Shown here: piece after piece, positions 46,322 to 56,738 of the stretch
Layout of the letters: the number at the start of each line of letters is the position of its first letter
How positions within the stretch are numbered: position 1 is the first letter of the stretch
NCBI RefSeq assembly: GCF_030316855.1
Contig: NZ_JASZYR010000001.1
Coordinates: forward strand, 1,054,001-1,118,000
DNA from: Variovorax sp. J22P240
GTDB taxonomy: Bacteria; Pseudomonadota; Gammaproteobacteria; Burkholderiales; Burkholderiaceae_C
Direction of reading: 5' to 3'
DNA: 64,000 nt
Position numbers and translations under genes: made by a program
Notes under the pieces: generated by a model
The model's input: only the letters and a program-made list of their open reading frames with translations
What the model was told of the DNA's origin: nothing
Database searches by the model: none

Positions 46322-46394
46322 GTGTCTGTTTTTGCCTTTGGTGTGCCCGATGCCGCCGCCCGCCTGCGACATCAAGAATGCTTCGACCAATAAA

Positions 46395-46421
46395 AAACGG
46401 GCGGTTGGTACCCGCCCGTTT
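46395..46421 (-). terminator. Strong hairpin between the MFS gene and rimP
   Basis: AAACGGGCGG (46395-46404) pairs perfectly with CCGCCCGTTT (46412-46421), a 10-base stem with a 7-base loop. Read leftward it ends in a T-run (six T), a classic rho-independent terminator for the MFS transcript. The rimP promoter would then sit in the next 75 bases. Confidence 0.8.
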
Positions 46422-46479
46422 GGTCGTGAGCCTTGAATTATATGCCAATTGCGTTACGAAAGTGGGGTTTCTACGCGCT

Positions 46480-47676
46480 TCAGATACCTTTGGTGACGCC
46501 TGAACGCCGCCAGACACCGACAAAAAGCACCGCTCCTATTCCGAGCGCGCCCGCGGCCACCAGCAATGGCACGGCGAACGATCCGGTGCGCTGCGCCAGC
46601 GGCGCGGCAAACAGCGGCCCCAGAATCTGCCCTACCCCATAGGATGCCGTCGCATAGCCGATGAGGCCCGCCGCGGCGTTCCCCCGAAGACGACGAGCAT
46701 CCCGCATGGCGAAAAGCGTGATGGCCGTGAAAGGCATTCCCAGAAGCAGGCTGCCCAGAGCAAACCCGGTGATCGTCGGCCATGCCACGGACAGCACGAT
46801 GCCCAGAGCCTGCAAAGCGTAGGCCACCCCCAACAGAAGCCGATTGTCCCAATGGACGGGCGCCCTCGCTCCGATCAAGGCGCCCGGAACTATCGCCAGC
46901 CCGAACAAGGGCCAGAAATAGTCGGGCCAGGGCGAGCCCGGCAGCGCCTGGCGTGCGATCACGGGCAGAAAAGTCGCCGTGATGATGTACCCGAAGCCGG
47001 CCAAACCATAGAGGGCCACCAGCCAACGCGCGTCGCTGCGCACGGCGGCGGATTCGGCCGCCGTCGGCGCGGCGGCGCGTATGGTCTGGGGCGCCACGTG
47101 GGCGGCTTCCCCGTCGCTGAAGATGCGCCAGACCACCGCAATCAGGACCAGCGACAACAGCCCGAATCCGATCCACCCCGCATTCGATCCCCATCGGCCG
47201 ACGGCACCGCCCAGAAGACCGGTGGCCGCGATGCCGATGCCCGGCCCCGTGTAGATCACCCCTGCCATGGCTGGCGCCCCGGTTTCGGCGAGGCGGCGCA
47301 GGCCCCAGCCCGACGCGAACACGAAAGTCCAGGCGCTCATGACGCCCGCCGCCGTGCGAAGTGCGCCCCAGACGGTGAAGCCGTGCAACAGCCCCATTCC
47401 CAGCAGCAGCGCGGCGGTGGCAATCAGCCCGCCACGAACCATGCTGGCGGCCTTCACCCGAATCGCCGCGCAGCTCAGCGCGCCGAGGAAGTAGCCGAGG
47501 TAGTTGAGCGAAGCCAGGACGCCGCCTGCTTGCAGATCGAGCTTGCCCTCGTGCAACATGATGGGGAGCATCGGCGTGAATGCGAAGCGCCCGAGCCCCA
47601 TCGCCACCGCCAGTGCAGCCATGCAGGCCAGCGCAGCGCGCCAGGCGCCGCGCCTGTCGTAACCGATCAGCGACAT
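46480..47676 (-). CDS. YbfB/YjiJ family MFS transporter
   Basis: This 398-residue membrane protein has 12 predicted helices. The YbfB/YjiJ signature MGLGRFAFTPMLPIMLHEG is at the start, with LNYLGYFLGALSC following and the mid segment SAWTFVFASGWGLRRLAETG. Members are putative exporters without defined substrates. The start has a GGAGAG site. It is 20 bases upstream of the yejABEF operon end (yejF stop 47697) and reads in the same direction. Confidence 0.9.
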   Translation of the reverse strand: MSLIGYDRRGAWRAALACMAALAVAMGLGRFAFTPMLPIMLHEGKLDLQAGGVLASLNYLGYFLGALSCAAIRVKAASMVRGGLIATAALLLGMGLLHGFTVWGALRTAAGVMSAWTFVFASGWGLRRLAETGAPAMAGVIYTGPGIGIAATGLLGGAVGRWGSNAGWIGFGLLSLVLIAVVWRIFSDGEAAHVAPQTIRAAAPTAAESAAVRSDARWLVALYGLAGFGYIITATFLPVIARQALPGSPWPDYFWPLFGLAIVPGALIGARAPVHWDNRLLLGVAYALQALGIVLSVAWPTITGFALGSLLLGMPFTAITLFAMRDARRLRGNAAAGLIGYATASYGVGQILGPLFAAPLAQRTGSFAVPLLVAAGALGIGAVLFVGVWRRSGVTKGI

Positions 47677-47696
47677 TCCGCTCTCTCCGAGTTCTT

Positions 47697-49313
47697 CTAA
47701 TCTGCCAGCGCTGCGGCCACCAGTTTGTACGTGTAGGGATGTTCAGGCGCGTCGAGCACCCGGTCGACAGGGCCCGATTCGAGAATAGCGCCGTCTTTCA
47801 TGACGATGACCTTGTGCGCCATGGCGCGGATCACCTCGACATCGTGCGTGATCAGCAGGTAGCTCAGACCACGTTCGCGCTGAAGGCGCTGCAGCAAGCC
47901 GAGCACCTGCTTCTGGATTGTCACGTCGAGCGCGCTGGTAGGCTCGTCGAGCACCAGCAGACCAGGGTCGACGATCAGCGCACGGGCAATTGCCAGACGC
48001 TGCCGCTGCCCGCCCGAGAACTCATGCGGGTAGCGGTCGAGCAACGAAGGGAACTGCGCTTCCGTCAGGCCGACGTCTGCCAGCGCTTCGAGAGCCCGAG
48101 CCCGACGAGCGGCGGGATCCAGCCCTGGCGCATGCACCGTCAGGCCTTCGCTGACGATCTGCTCGACCGTCATGCGCGGCGACAGCGACGAGAACGGGTC
48201 CTGGAAAACGACCTGCATCACCCGCCGCAGTGCACGATCGCTGGCGCCGCCCGCAGCCCACTTTCGGCCGCCGACAGCCAGTTCGCCCTCGTGTTTCAGC
48301 AGGCCCAGCGCGGCAAGGGCCAAGGTGGATTTGCCCGAACCCGACTCACCCACCACACCCAACGTCTCACCGGGCGCGATGCCGAAATCGGCGCCCTGCA
48401 CTGCCACGAACTCGCCCTTGCGAAACCATCCCGTGAAGCCCGGCCGCGACACTGGATAGCTCACTCTCAGCGCAGTGGCGCTGAGCACCGGCGGCGCATT
48501 GGCGTCGACCGCGACCGGGGCCACGTCTCGCGTCGGGCGGCTGTCGATCAACTTGCGCGTGTAGGGGTGTTGGGGAGCGTCGAACACGGTCGACACGGTC
48601 CCATGCTCCACGATGTAGCCGTTCTCCATCACCGCCACGCGATCCGCGAAGCGGCGCACGAGATTCAGGTCGTGCGTGATGAGCAGCACCGCCATGCCGT
48701 GCCTGCGCTGCAGATCCGCCAACAGATCCAGGATTTGCGCCCGCACGGTCACGTCGAGCGCAGTGGTTGGCTCGTCGGCCAGCAGCAGGCGCGGCTTGCA
48801 GGCCAGGGCCATCGCGATCATGGCGCGCTGTCGCTGCCCGCCAGACAACTGGTGCGGAAACGCCATCGCCCGGCGCGCCGGTTCCGGAATCCCCGTGTCT
48901 GCCAGCAGTCGCACCGCTTCCTCATGCGCCGCACGCGTCGACAGCGCCTGGTGCAATTCGAGTACTTCGGCAATCTGGTCGCCCACAGGGTAGAGCGCGT
49001 TGAGCGCCGTCATCGGCTCCTGGAAGATCATCGCGATCTCCTTGCCGCGAATGCCGCGCAGCCGGGCCTCGGGCAGCGCCAGCAGATCGCGCACGCCGGC
49101 GCCCTCCCCGCCGGCGAAGTTCGCGACGCCCGAGATCTCCGCGTTCTGGACCAGGCGCAGCAGGCTCAACGCCGTGACCGTCTTGCCCGAGCCCGATTCG
49201 CCGACCAGTGCCAGCTTTTCGCCCTGCGCGATCTCGAAGCGGATGTCGTGCACCACTTCCTTGTCGCCGAAAGCAACGCGCAGGCCCTCGACCTTCAGCA
49301 AGGACGAACTCAT
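47697..49313 (-). CDS. yejF: Oligopeptide/microcin ABC transporter ATP-binding protein, YejF-like
   Basis: This 538-residue fused ATPase has two nucleotide-binding domains. The first has Walker A GESGSGKT (38-45), the LSGGQRQR signature and [12 protein letters not shown]; the second has [12 protein letters not shown]-type signature [14 protein letters not shown] and [13 protein letters not shown] fused pair of this type is specific to YejF and a few relatives. It powers import of peptides (including microcin C-type) by the YejABE complex, all encoded upstream here. It is the fourth gene of the leftward operon. Confidence 0.92.
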   Translation of the reverse strand: MSSSLLKVEGLRVAFGDKEVVHDIRFEIAQGEKLALVGESGSGKTVTALSLLRLVQNAEISGVANFAGGEGAGVRDLLALPEARLRGIRGKEIAMIFQEPMTALNALYPVGDQIAEVLELHQALSTRAAHEEAVRLLADTGIPEPARRAMAFPHQLSGGQRQRAMIAMALACKPRLLLADEPTTALDVTVRAQILDLLADLQRRHGMAVLLITHDLNLVRRFADRVAVMENGYIVEHGTVSTVFDAPQHPYTRKLIDSRPTRDVAPVAVDANAPPVLSATALRVSYPVSRPGFTGWFRKGEFVAVQGADFGIAPGETLGVVGESGSGKSTLALAALGLLKHEGELAVGGRKWAAGGASDRALRRVMQVVFQDPFSSLSPRMTVEQIVSEGLTVHAPGLDPAARRARALEALADVGLTEAQFPSLLDRYPHEFSGGQRQRLAIARALIVDPGLLVLDEPTSALDVTIQKQVLGLLQRLQRERGLSYLLITHDVEVIRAMAHKVIVMKDGAILESGPVDRVLDAPEHPYTYKLVAAALAD

Positions 49314-49329
49314 TGCAGCCTCCCGTACG

Positions 49330-50382
49330 TCATCGGTCGGCCTTTCGCGGATCGAGCGCGTCGCGCAAGGCGTCGCCCATGAAAGTCAGGAGCATCAGCG
49401 TCAACACGAGAACACCGAAGGTGGACAGCGAGATCCACCAGGCATCGATGTTGGCCTTGCCCTGGCTCAGCAGTTCGCCGAGCGACGGGGTTCCGGGCGG
49501 CACGCCCAGGCCCAGGAAGTCGAGTGAAGTCAGTGCGAGGATGGACGCACTCATGCGAAACGGCAGAAAGGTCACCACCGGCGTCATGCTGTTGGGCAGG
49601 ATGTGCTTCCACATGATCTGCAGGTTGCCCACGCCGAGCGCCCGCGCGGCGCGAACGTAGTCCATCTGGCGGTTGCGAAGGAACTCGGCGCGCACGTAGT
49701 CGGAGAGACCCATCCAGCCGAACAGGCTGAGCAAGATCAGCAGCAGCGCGACGCTGGGTGCGAAGACGGCGCTGAAGATGATGAGCAGGTAGAGCTCGGG
49801 CATCGAACCCCAGATTTCGATGAAGCGCTGGAACGCGAGGTCGACCTTGCCCGCGAAATAGCCCTGCACGGCGCCAGCCGCCACACCGAGCACGGTGCCG
49901 ATGGCCGTGAGCGCGAGACCGAACAACACGCTCACGCGGAAACCGTAGATCAATTGCGCCAGCAGGTCACGCCCGCGATCGTCGGTGCCGAGCCAGTTGT
50001 CTCGCGTCGGCGCCGCCGGACTCGGCGACTTGGCGAAATAGTTGAGCGTCTTCGGGCCGTACGGGTTGATCGCGTAGATGGCCCAGTTGCCGCCCTGCGT
50101 GATGCGCTCGCGGATGAAGGGGTCGAGGTAGTCGGTCGGCGTCTCGAAATCGCCGCCGAATGTCTTCTCGGAATAGTCACGAAGAACCGGGAAGTAGATC
50201 TTGCCCTCGTAGCGCATCACGAGCGGCCGGTCGGTCGAGATCACCTCGGCGAAGAGGCTCAGGACGACCATGGCGACGAACAGCACCAGGCTCCAGAAAC
50301 CCAGGCGGTTGCGCTTGAAGCGCAGCCAGGCGCGGCGCCCCGGGCTGACCGACACCGTCCGGGCGGTCGGCGCGCTAGTCAA
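49330..50382 (-). CDS. yejE: Peptide ABC transporter permease, YejE-like
   Basis: This 350-residue permease has six predicted helices, with the YejE-type insert [20 protein letters not shown] after the first helix and the EAA-type loop ([20 protein letters not shown]). It forms the inner-membrane channel with YejB. The start is TTG, overlapping the yejB stop by 8 bases; GAGGGTGAAG lies just upstream. An internal GTG eight codons later is the alternative. It is 16 bases before yejF. Confidence 0.88.
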   Translation of the reverse strand: MTSAPTARTVSVSPGRRAWLRFKRNRLGFWSLVLFVAMVVLSLFAEVISTDRPLVMRYEGKIYFPVLRDYSEKTFGGDFETPTDYLDPFIRERITQGGNWAIYAINPYGPKTLNYFAKSPSPAAPTRDNWLGTDDRGRDLLAQLIYGFRVSVLFGLALTAIGTVLGVAAGAVQGYFAGKVDLAFQRFIEIWGSMPELYLLIIFSAVFAPSVALLLILLSLFGWMGLSDYVRAEFLRNRQMDYVRAARALGVGNLQIMWKHILPNSMTPVVTFLPFRMSASILALTSLDFLGLGVPPGTPSLGELLSQGKANIDAWWISLSTFGVLVLTLMLLTFMGDALRDALDPRKADR

Positions 50383-51403
50383 ACTTCACCCTCGGATCGA
50401 CCCATACGTAGCAAAGATCTGAAATGAGCTTGGTCAGCAGGCCGATCAGCGTGAAGAGATACAGCGTGCCGAGCACCACCGGGTAGTCGCGGCGGATCAC
50501 GCTCTCGTAGCCCAGCAAGCCGAGTCCGTCCAGCGAGAACAACGTTTCGATGAGCAACGAGCCGGTGAAGAAGGCGCCGATGAAAGCCGCCGGGAGACCG
50601 GTGACGATCGGAATCAACGCATTGCGAAACACGTGCTTCCACAGCACCTGCCGCTCGCCCAGACCCTTGGCGCGGGCCGTCAGGACGTATTGCTTGCGGA
50701 TTTCCTCCAGGAAGGCGTTCTTGGTCAGCATCGACGTCACCGCGAAACTGCCCAGCACCATGGCAGTCACCGGCAGCGTGATGTGCCACAGGTAGTCGAC
50801 GATCCGCGCACCCCAGCTCAGGTCATCCCAGTTGGACGAAGTGAGGCCGCGTAACGGAAACCACTGCAGTTGCCCGCCGAAGACCACCAGCAGCGCCACG
50901 CCAAGCACGAACCCGGGAATCGCATAGCCCACGAGGATCAGCAGGGTTGTGACGAGGTCGAAGCGCGTGCCCGCCCGCACCGCCTTGGCGACGCCCAGGG
51001 GTACCGCGACGCCGTAGCTGATGAAGAAGGTCCAGAGCCCGAGGCTGATCGACACGGGCAGCTTTTCGAGGATCAGCGTCCACACGTCCTTGTTCTGGAA
51101 GAAGCTGCGGCCCAGATCGAAGCGAGCGAACTGGCCCAGCATCTGCATCAGCCGCTCGTGCGCCGGCTTGTCGAAGCCATAGAGTGCCTTGATTTCCGCC
51201 AGCCGCTTGGGGTCGACCCCCTGGTCGCCACGGTAGTTGGAGCCACCGGACTCGACCCCGCCGCGCACGCCGGCCTTCGCCTCGGCCAGGTACTGTTCAA
51301 CAGGTCCGCCGGGCACGAACTGGATCACCAGGAACGTCACCAGCAACACGCCGATCAGGGTCGGGATGAAGAGCAGCAAGCGCTTGAGGACGTAGGACAG
51401 CAT
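50375..51403 (-). CDS. yejB: Peptide ABC transporter permease, YejB-like
   Basis: This 342-residue permease has six predicted helices. The N-terminal helix LSYVLKRLLLFIPTLIGVLL and the following PGGPVEQYLAEAKAGVRGG are typical of DppB/YejB permeases; the loop TARAKGLGERQVLWKHVFRN is the ABC-contact motif. It forms the import channel with YejE. The extended loop after the first helix is a YejB trait. It is 18 bases after yejA. Confidence 0.92.
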   Translation of the reverse strand: MLSYVLKRLLLFIPTLIGVLLVTFLVIQFVPGGPVEQYLAEAKAGVRGGVESGGSNYRGDQGVDPKRLAEIKALYGFDKPAHERLMQMLGQFARFDLGRSFFQNKDVWTLILEKLPVSISLGLWTFFISYGVAVPLGVAKAVRAGTRFDLVTTLLILVGYAIPGFVLGVALLVVFGGQLQWFPLRGLTSSNWDDLSWGARIVDYLWHITLPVTAMVLGSFAVTSMLTKNAFLEEIRKQYVLTARAKGLGERQVLWKHVFRNALIPIVTGLPAAFIGAFFTGSLLIETLFSLDGLGLLGYESVIRRDYPVVLGTLYLFTLIGLLTKLISDLCYVWVDPRVKFD

Positions 51404-51421
51404 TGCGTGATCTCTTGTCGG

Positions 51422-53221
51422 CTATCGAGCCCACCAGGTCGTCATGACCCAGTCTTCACCCGACGCATAGGGCGGCATCGGCGCCTTGTAGGCAAGCCGC
51501 CAGGCGTTGTAGGCGATGCGGTGCACCATCAACGTCCACTGCGGAATCAGGTAATGGCTGTGCATGATCACACGGTCGAGCGCCCGGCAGGCCGGCAGAA
51601 GCTCCGCCTTGGTCTCCGCGCGCACGATGCCGGTCACCAGCGCGTCGACCGCCGGGCTGCTCACGCCCATGTAGTTGCCTGAACTTTCCGTCGTTGCCGC
51701 CTTGCTGCCGAAGATGTCGGCGAGTTGCTGTCCGGGATTGTGCGTGCCGGGGAAGTTGATGGTCGTGATGTCGAATTCGAACTTGTCCAGGCGCTGCTGG
51801 TACAGCGCAAAATCGGCCGACGCGAACTTCAGCGTGATGCCGAGCTTTTCGAGATTGCGCATCCAGGGCGATACGGTCCGCACCCCGCCCTCTTTGCTGT
51901 CCAGGTACTCAAGCTCCATCGGCCTGCCCTGCGCGTCGCGCAGTGCGCCGTCGCGGTATTCCCAACCGGCCTGCTTGAGCAAATCCTGCGCCCGGCGCAG
52001 GTTGTTGCGCAGAGAGTGCCCCGCGCCTTCGGTGGTGGGCGGCTCGTACATGGGTCCGAATACCTCGTCGGGTACCTTGCCGCGCCAAGGCTCCAGCAGC
52101 TTGAGTTCTTCCGGGGACGGCGTGCCTTCAGCCGCGCAATCGGTGTTGCCGAACAGGTCCCTCACGCGCGGATAGCCGCCGTAGAACATCTGGCGACTCA
52201 TCCAGTCGTAATCGAACGCCAGGCCCAACGCTTCCCGGACCCGCCGGTCTTGCAGCAGCGGACGCCGGTTGTTGAGCACGTAGCTCTGGAACCCCGAAGG
52301 CAGCCGGTGCGCGAATTCGCGCTTGACCAGTTCGCCGGTATCAAAGCGCTTGCCAGTCACGCGGCGCGCCCAGTCGCCGGCCGAATAGAAGCTCATCATG
52401 TCGAATTCGCCGGCCTTGAAGGCCTCGAGGCGCGCCGTGTTGTCCTTGTAGATCTTGATGGTGATGCGATCGAAGTTGTTCTTGCCTCGCCGCACCGCCA
52501 GGTCGCGCGCCCAGTAGGCGGGATCACGCACGTAGGTGATGTCCTTGCCGAAGCGCACGGGGCCGATCTTGTAGGGTCCACTTCCGATCGGGATGTCCAT
52601 GACCACCTGGTCGAAGGGCTTGGCCTTGCCGTTCTCCATGCCCCATCGGCGACTGAAGACCGGCAGCCCACCGACGATCAGGGGCAATTCGCGGTTCGGC
52701 TTCCTGAACTTGTATCGGATGGTGCGAGCGTCGACCACTTCGGCGCTTTCGACGTCTTCGAGCATCGTCTTGTAGGCCGGAGACACATAGGGGCCGATCA
52801 GGGTGTCATAGCTGTGTTTGACGTCGGCCGCCTCGACCTGCGTGCCGTCATGGAAGCGCGCTTCCGGCCGCAGCCTGAACGTTGCGCTGAGCCGATCGGG
52901 CGAAACAACCACGTCTTCGGCCAGAAGACCGTAGCCGGACGCCGTCTCGTCCATCGAGCCTGCCAGCAGCGAATCGAACATCAGGCTGCCCAGGTAGGCC
53001 GGCGGCGCGCCCTTGATCGTGAAGGGGTTGTACTTGTCGAAGGTGGAATAGCGCTGATTGCTGACCAGCCGCAGTTCCCCGCCCTTCGGCGCATCGACGT
53101 TGACGTAGTCAAAGGCCTTGAACCCGGGCGGGTACTTGAGGTCGTCCCACATCGCATAGCCATGCGCCGCCCATGCGGGAACCGCGCACACCATCAACCA
53201 GCAGAACCAGAGAACCCGCAT
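51422..53221 (-). CDS. yejA: Peptide-binding protein, YejA-like
   Basis: This 599-residue periplasmic receptor has a Sec signal ([19 protein letters not shown]) and the SBP_bac_5 layout: [20 protein letters not shown], the family segment [20 protein letters not shown], and VMTTWWAR at the end. YejA receptors bind oligopeptides, including some antimicrobial peptides. It is the first gene of the yej operon and is separated from the divergent fabI by only 37 bases. A longer in-frame start lies in fabI sequence and is rejected. Confidence 0.93.
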   Translation of the reverse strand: MRVLWFCWLMVCAVPAWAAHGYAMWDDLKYPPGFKAFDYVNVDAPKGGELRLVSNQRYSTFDKYNPFTIKGAPPAYLGSLMFDSLLAGSMDETASGYGLLAEDVVVSPDRLSATFRLRPEARFHDGTQVEAADVKHSYDTLIGPYVSPAYKTMLEDVESAEVVDARTIRYKFRKPNRELPLIVGGLPVFSRRWGMENGKAKPFDQVVMDIPIGSGPYKIGPVRFGKDITYVRDPAYWARDLAVRRGKNNFDRITIKIYKDNTARLEAFKAGEFDMMSFYSAGDWARRVTGKRFDTGELVKREFAHRLPSGFQSYVLNNRRPLLQDRRVREALGLAFDYDWMSRQMFYGGYPRVRDLFGNTDCAAEGTPSPEELKLLEPWRGKVPDEVFGPMYEPPTTEGAGHSLRNNLRRAQDLLKQAGWEYRDGALRDAQGRPMELEYLDSKEGGVRTVSPWMRNLEKLGITLKFASADFALYQQRLDKFEFDITTINFPGTHNPGQQLADIFGSKAATTESSGNYMGVSSPAVDALVTGIVRAETKAELLPACRALDRVIMHSHYLIPQWTLMVHRIAYNAWRLAYKAPMPPYASGEDWVMTTWWAR

Positions 53222-53258
53222 GCGAGAATTCTGCCCAAGATTTTCACGAGGTCGACCC

Positions 53259-54050
53259 ATGGGCTTTCTTTCCGGCAAAAAACTTCTGATCACCGGCGTG
53301 CTGAGCAACCGCTCCATCGCCTACGGCATCGCCAAGGCCTGCCACGCGCAGGGCGCCGAACTGGCGTTCAGCTACGTGGGCGAACGCTTCAAGGATCGCA
53401 TCACCGAGTTTGCGGCCGACTTCGATTCGAAGCTCGTCTTCGATTGCGACGTGGGCGACGACGCGCAGATCGACAAGCTCTTTGCCGACCTGTCGCAAAC
53501 TTGGCCGAAGTTCGACGGTTTTGTCCACAGCATCGGCTTCGCGCCGCGCGAAGCGATCGCCGGCGACTTCCTCGACGGCTTGTCGCGCGATGCGTTCAAG
53601 GTGGCGCACGACATCAGCGCCTACAGCTTTCCCGCGATGGCCAAGGCCGCCCTGCCCTACCTCAATGACAAGTCGGCACTCCTGACGCTGACCTACCTCG
53701 GCGCGATACGGGTCCTGCCCAACTACAACACGATGGGCCTCGCCAAGGCTTCGCTCGAAGCCTCCGTGCGCTATCTCGCGGAGTCGCTCGGCCCCAAGGG
53801 CATGCGCGTCAACTGCATCAGCGCCGGCCCCATCAAGACGCTGGCGGCCAGCGGCATCAAGGGCTTCGGAAAGATCCTGTCCGCGGTTGCAGAGATGGCG
53901 CCGATCCGTCGCAACATCACCATCGAAGAAGTGGGCAACGTCGCCGCCTTCCTCCTGAGCGACCTCGCCAGCGGCGTGACCGCAGAGATCACCTATGTCG
54001 ATGGCGGCTTCAGCCAGGTCGTCGGCGGCATCGCGGAGCCTGTCGCCTGA
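53259..54050 (+). CDS. fabI: Enoyl-[acyl-carrier-protein] reductase (NADH)
   Basis: This 263-residue reductase performs the last step of fatty acid elongation. The start [20 protein letters not shown] is the FabI signature; the catalytic pair is Tyr156 and Lys163 ([15 protein letters not shown]), and Gly93 lies in SIGFAPRE, the position mutated in triclosan-resistant strains. Gly is retained, so the protein looks triclosan-sensitive. A GAGG site lies 8 bases upstream. It diverges from yejA. Confidence 0.97.
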   Translation: MGFLSGKKLLITGVLSNRSIAYGIAKACHAQGAELAFSYVGERFKDRITEFAADFDSKLVFDCDVGDDAQIDKLFADLSQTWPKFDGFVHSIGFAPREAIAGDFLDGLSRDAFKVAHDISAYSFPAMAKAALPYLNDKSALLTLTYLGAIRVLPNYNTMGLAKASLEASVRYLAESLGPKGMRVNCISAGPIKTLAASGIKGFGKILSAVAEMAPIRRNITIEEVGNVAAFLLSDLASGVTAEITYVDGGFSQVVGGIAEPVA

Positions 54051-54114
54051 CAAAGCGCGTACCGAATCTGAACTCCATAATTCCGGCATACCTAGAAATG
54101 CCGGGGAGTTGATC

Positions 54115-55026
54115 GTGAGTTTCTCTGTTCCCATGGGCCGCGCCGCGCGCGTGCTCTTATCCCGCCGCGCGCTCTTGCTGGCGACATTCGGCGCCGCTTT
54201 CGCCTTGTCCCGCCCTGTCGACGCATGGGCGCGGGACGGTTCGAAGCCACCGCCACCACTCATGCTGGCCGAGGTCTACCGCCGAGGCATGCCGCTCGAC
54301 GACTACTGGGTCAGCGAGAAATATGACGGCGTGCGCGGCTACTGGGACGGCAGGCAACTCTGGACGCGTGGCGGCAAGCCCATCGCAGCGCCCTCCTGGT
54401 TCACGGCCCCACTGCCACCCATCCCCATGGACGGCGAGTTGTGGGCAGGTCGCGGCCGCTTTGCGCACACGGTATCGACCGTGCGCAGCCAGACGCCGGT
54501 CGACGCGGCCTGGCGTGAGATCCGCTTCATGGTCTTCGACCTGCCTGCCGCGTCCGGTGACTTCACGGCACGCCTCGGCACACTGCGCAAGCTGCTGCCC
54601 GTCACGGACGCAACCTGGCTGTTCGCCGTGCCGCAGCAGCGCGCCACGACGCATGAAGCGCTGCAGGCACTGCTCGACAAGACGGTGCGGATGGGCGGCG
54701 AAGGCCTGATGCTCCATCGCGGCGCGTCGCCCTACCGGTCCGAACGCAATGCCGACCTGCTCAAGGTCAAGCCCTTCGACGATGCCGACGCCCGCGTGGT
54801 CGCGCACATCGGTGGGCGCGGCAAGCATGCCGGCCGCCTGGGTGCGCTGATGGTCGAGATGCCCGATGGCAAGCGCTTCAAGCTCGGCAGCGGCTTCAGC
54901 GACGCCGAACGCGAGAATCCGCCCGCGATCGGCGCCTGGGTCAGCTACCGCTACAACGGCACGAACCCTTCGGGCCTGCCGAGGTTCGCGCGCTTCCTGC
55001 GGGTGCGCGACGACATGATTTCGTGA
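54115..55026 (+). CDS. Exported ATP-dependent DNA ligase (LigE-type)
   Basis: This 303-residue minimal ligase has an N-terminal signal sequence (about residues 14-38, SRRALLLATFGAAFALSRPV) and the adenylation motif I EKYDGVRGYWDG with the nucleophilic Lys69. Motif IV (GGEGLMLHRG) and motif V (LLKVKPFDD) follow, and there are no extra DNA-binding domains. Such periplasmic ligases (Lig E) occur in natural-competence bacteria and act on extracellular or periplasmic DNA. The start is GTG at 54115 with GGGGAG upstream; an ATG six codons later is the alternative. Confidence 0.9.
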   Translation: MSFSVPMGRAARVLLSRRALLLATFGAAFALSRPVDAWARDGSKPPPPLMLAEVYRRGMPLDDYWVSEKYDGVRGYWDGRQLWTRGGKPIAAPSWFTAPLPPIPMDGELWAGRGRFAHTVSTVRSQTPVDAAWREIRFMVFDLPAASGDFTARLGTLRKLLPVTDATWLFAVPQQRATTHEALQALLDKTVRMGGEGLMLHRGASPYRSERNADLLKVKPFDDADARVVAHIGGRGKHAGRLGALMVEMPDGKRFKLGSGFSDAERENPPAIGAWVSYRYNGTNPSGLPRFARFLRVRDDMIS

Positions 55027-55046
55027 GCCACCCGCAAGCCGCCGTA

Positions 55047-55604
55047 TCACTTCGGCAGCAGCACCTTGTCGATCACGTGAATCACGCCGTTCGACTGGAT
55101 CACGTCGGCGGTCGTCACGTGCGCGGTGTTGCCGTTCTCGTCCGTGACCATTACCTTGCCGCCGCTTGCCTTGGCCGTGAGCGTGCCGCCGGAAACGGTC
55201 TTCAACGAGGCCATGCCCTTGCCGGCCATGATCTCCTTCGTCAGGGCCGTTGCGTCGAGTTTGCCGGGCACGACGTGATAGGTCAGGATGGTCGTCAGCT
55301 TCGCCTTGTTCTCCGACTTGAGCAGCATGTCGACCGTGCCATCGGGCAACACCGCGAAGGCGTCGTTGGTCGGCGCGAAGACCGTGAACGGCCCCGGGCC
55401 CTTGAGGGTCTCGACCAACCCCGCCGCCTTCAGCGCTGCAACCAGCGTGGTGTGGTCCTTCGAATTGACCGCGTTGTCGACGATGTCCTTGGTCGGGTAC
55501 ATCGGCGCGCCTCCGACCATGACCTGCGCCATGGCCGAAGCCGCGCCGGCTGCCATGACGACTGCAAGCGTGACGGATGCGATGCGATGGGTGCTGCTCT
55601 TCAT
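55047..55604 (-). CDS. Fasciclin (FAS1) domain exported protein
   Basis: This 185-residue protein has a Sec signal ([20 protein letters not shown]) and one FAS1 domain, with the H1 motif as [20 protein letters not shown] and the H2 region as [16 protein letters not shown]1 domains mediate adhesion and are common in single-domain secreted proteins of proteobacteria. It converges with the DNA ligase gene after 20 bases and diverges from the EamA gene; a role with either is not evident. Confidence 0.92.
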   Translation of the reverse strand: MKSSTHRIASVTLAVVMAAGAASAMAQVMVGGAPMYPTKDIVDNAVNSKDHTTLVAALKAAGLVETLKGPGPFTVFAPTNDAFAVLPDGTVDMLLKSENKAKLTTILTYHVVPGKLDATALTKEIMAGKGMASLKTVSGGTLTAKASGGKVMVTDENGNTAHVTTADVIQSNGVIHVIDKVLLPK

Positions 55605-55868
55605 GAAAGGCTCCTGAGGTTGGAACCGCCGCAAAAGGCGCGACGGCTGCAACCTATACGCAGCGGCGAGCGTTTTGGATCCGACGCCGCCGCATGGCAT
55701 CGTGCCCCTGTCCGCGGTGGACAATCCGCAAGGCTCGCCTTTACCATCACCGCCGCCTGTCGCACGCAGAACTTCACGACCGAATCGATGACCGTCCTCT
55801 CCCGCGAATCCCCGAAGACCACCCAGCCAGCCGACAGCGCTGCGCTTCTGTCCTGAGCGGCCGGCCCC

Positions 55869-56738
55869 GTGGCGTTGACCGGTCCGATCGTGTTCGCCGT
55901 GCTGTGCGGCGCGTTCCTGCATGCAGGCTGGAACGCGTTGATCAAGTCCGGGCGCGACAAGGCGCTCGACACCGCGTTGATCCACAGCATGGGCATCTTC
56001 GTCGCGGTGCCGCTGATATTCGTCACCGGGTTGCCAGCGCCTGTCGCGTGGCCGTACATGATCGCCTCGATGGTGATCCATCTGGGCTACTACATTGCAC
56101 TGGCCGGCGCCTACAAGCACGGCGACCTCGGACTCACCTACCCGGTCATGCGAGGCTGTGCGCCGCTGCTGGTGGCCATGGGCAGCCTGGCCTTCATCGG
56201 CGAAGGCATCTCGGCGGCCGCCTGGGCGGGTGTCGCCATCATCTGCGTGGGCGTGGTCACGCTGGGTCTTTCCCGCTCGGCCTTGCACAGCGGCGATGAA
56301 GCGCAGCGGCGCAAGGCGCTCGGCTTCGCGCTGGTCAACGCCGCCATCATTGCGCTCTACACCGTGATCGACGGCATCGGTGTTCGTGCGTCGGGCGACG
56401 CGTTTGCCTACGTCGCGGCGCTGTTCCTCTTCGACGGGATCCCCTACCTGCTGCTGGTGCTGTGGCGGCGGCCGGGCCAGCGCCGCGCAGCCATCACGTA
56501 CATGGCTGGTCGGTGGAAGATCGCCGCCATCGGCACCTTCGCCTCGCTGGGCAGCTATGGCATCGCGCTGTGGGCGATGACGCATGCGCCCGTCGCCGTC
56601 GTCGCGGCGCTGCGCGAAACGTCGGTGCTGTTCGCCGCGCTGATTGGCACCTTCTTCCTGCGCGAGGCGTTCGGCTGGCAGCGAGCCGCCGGCACGGTGA
56701 TCATCGTGGCCGGCGTGATGACCTTGCGCCTGACCTGA
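55869..56738 (+). CDS. EamA/DMT family transporter
   Basis: This 289-residue membrane protein has ten predicted helices. It opens [20 protein letters not shown], a phrase of a DMT subgroup that includes phosphonate-region transporters, and has [19 protein letters not shown] in the middle. Substrate unknown. The start is GTG; a GAGCGG patch is upstream. It ends exactly where the convergent decarboxylase ends, with no base between the two stop codons. The 264 bases upstream (55605-55868) hold no convincing gene or structure. Confidence 0.87.
   Translation: MALTGPIVFAVLCGAFLHAGWNALIKSGRDKALDTALIHSMGIFVAVPLIFVTGLPAPVAWPYMIASMVIHLGYYIALAGAYKHGDLGLTYPVMRGCAPLLVAMGSLAFIGEGISAAAWAGVAIICVGVVTLGLSRSALHSGDEAQRRKALGFALVNAAIIALYTVIDGIGVRASGDAFAYVAALFLFDGIPYLLLVLWRRPGQRRAAITYMAGRWKIAAIGTFASLGSYGIALWAMTHAPVAVVAALRETSVLFAALIGTFFLREAFGWQRAAGTVIIVAGVMTLRLT

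Noticed and set aside
55605..55868. Short peptide frames in the fasciclin/EamA gap
   Set aside because: They lack ribosome sites and family features, and the gap looks like ordinary regulatory spacer.
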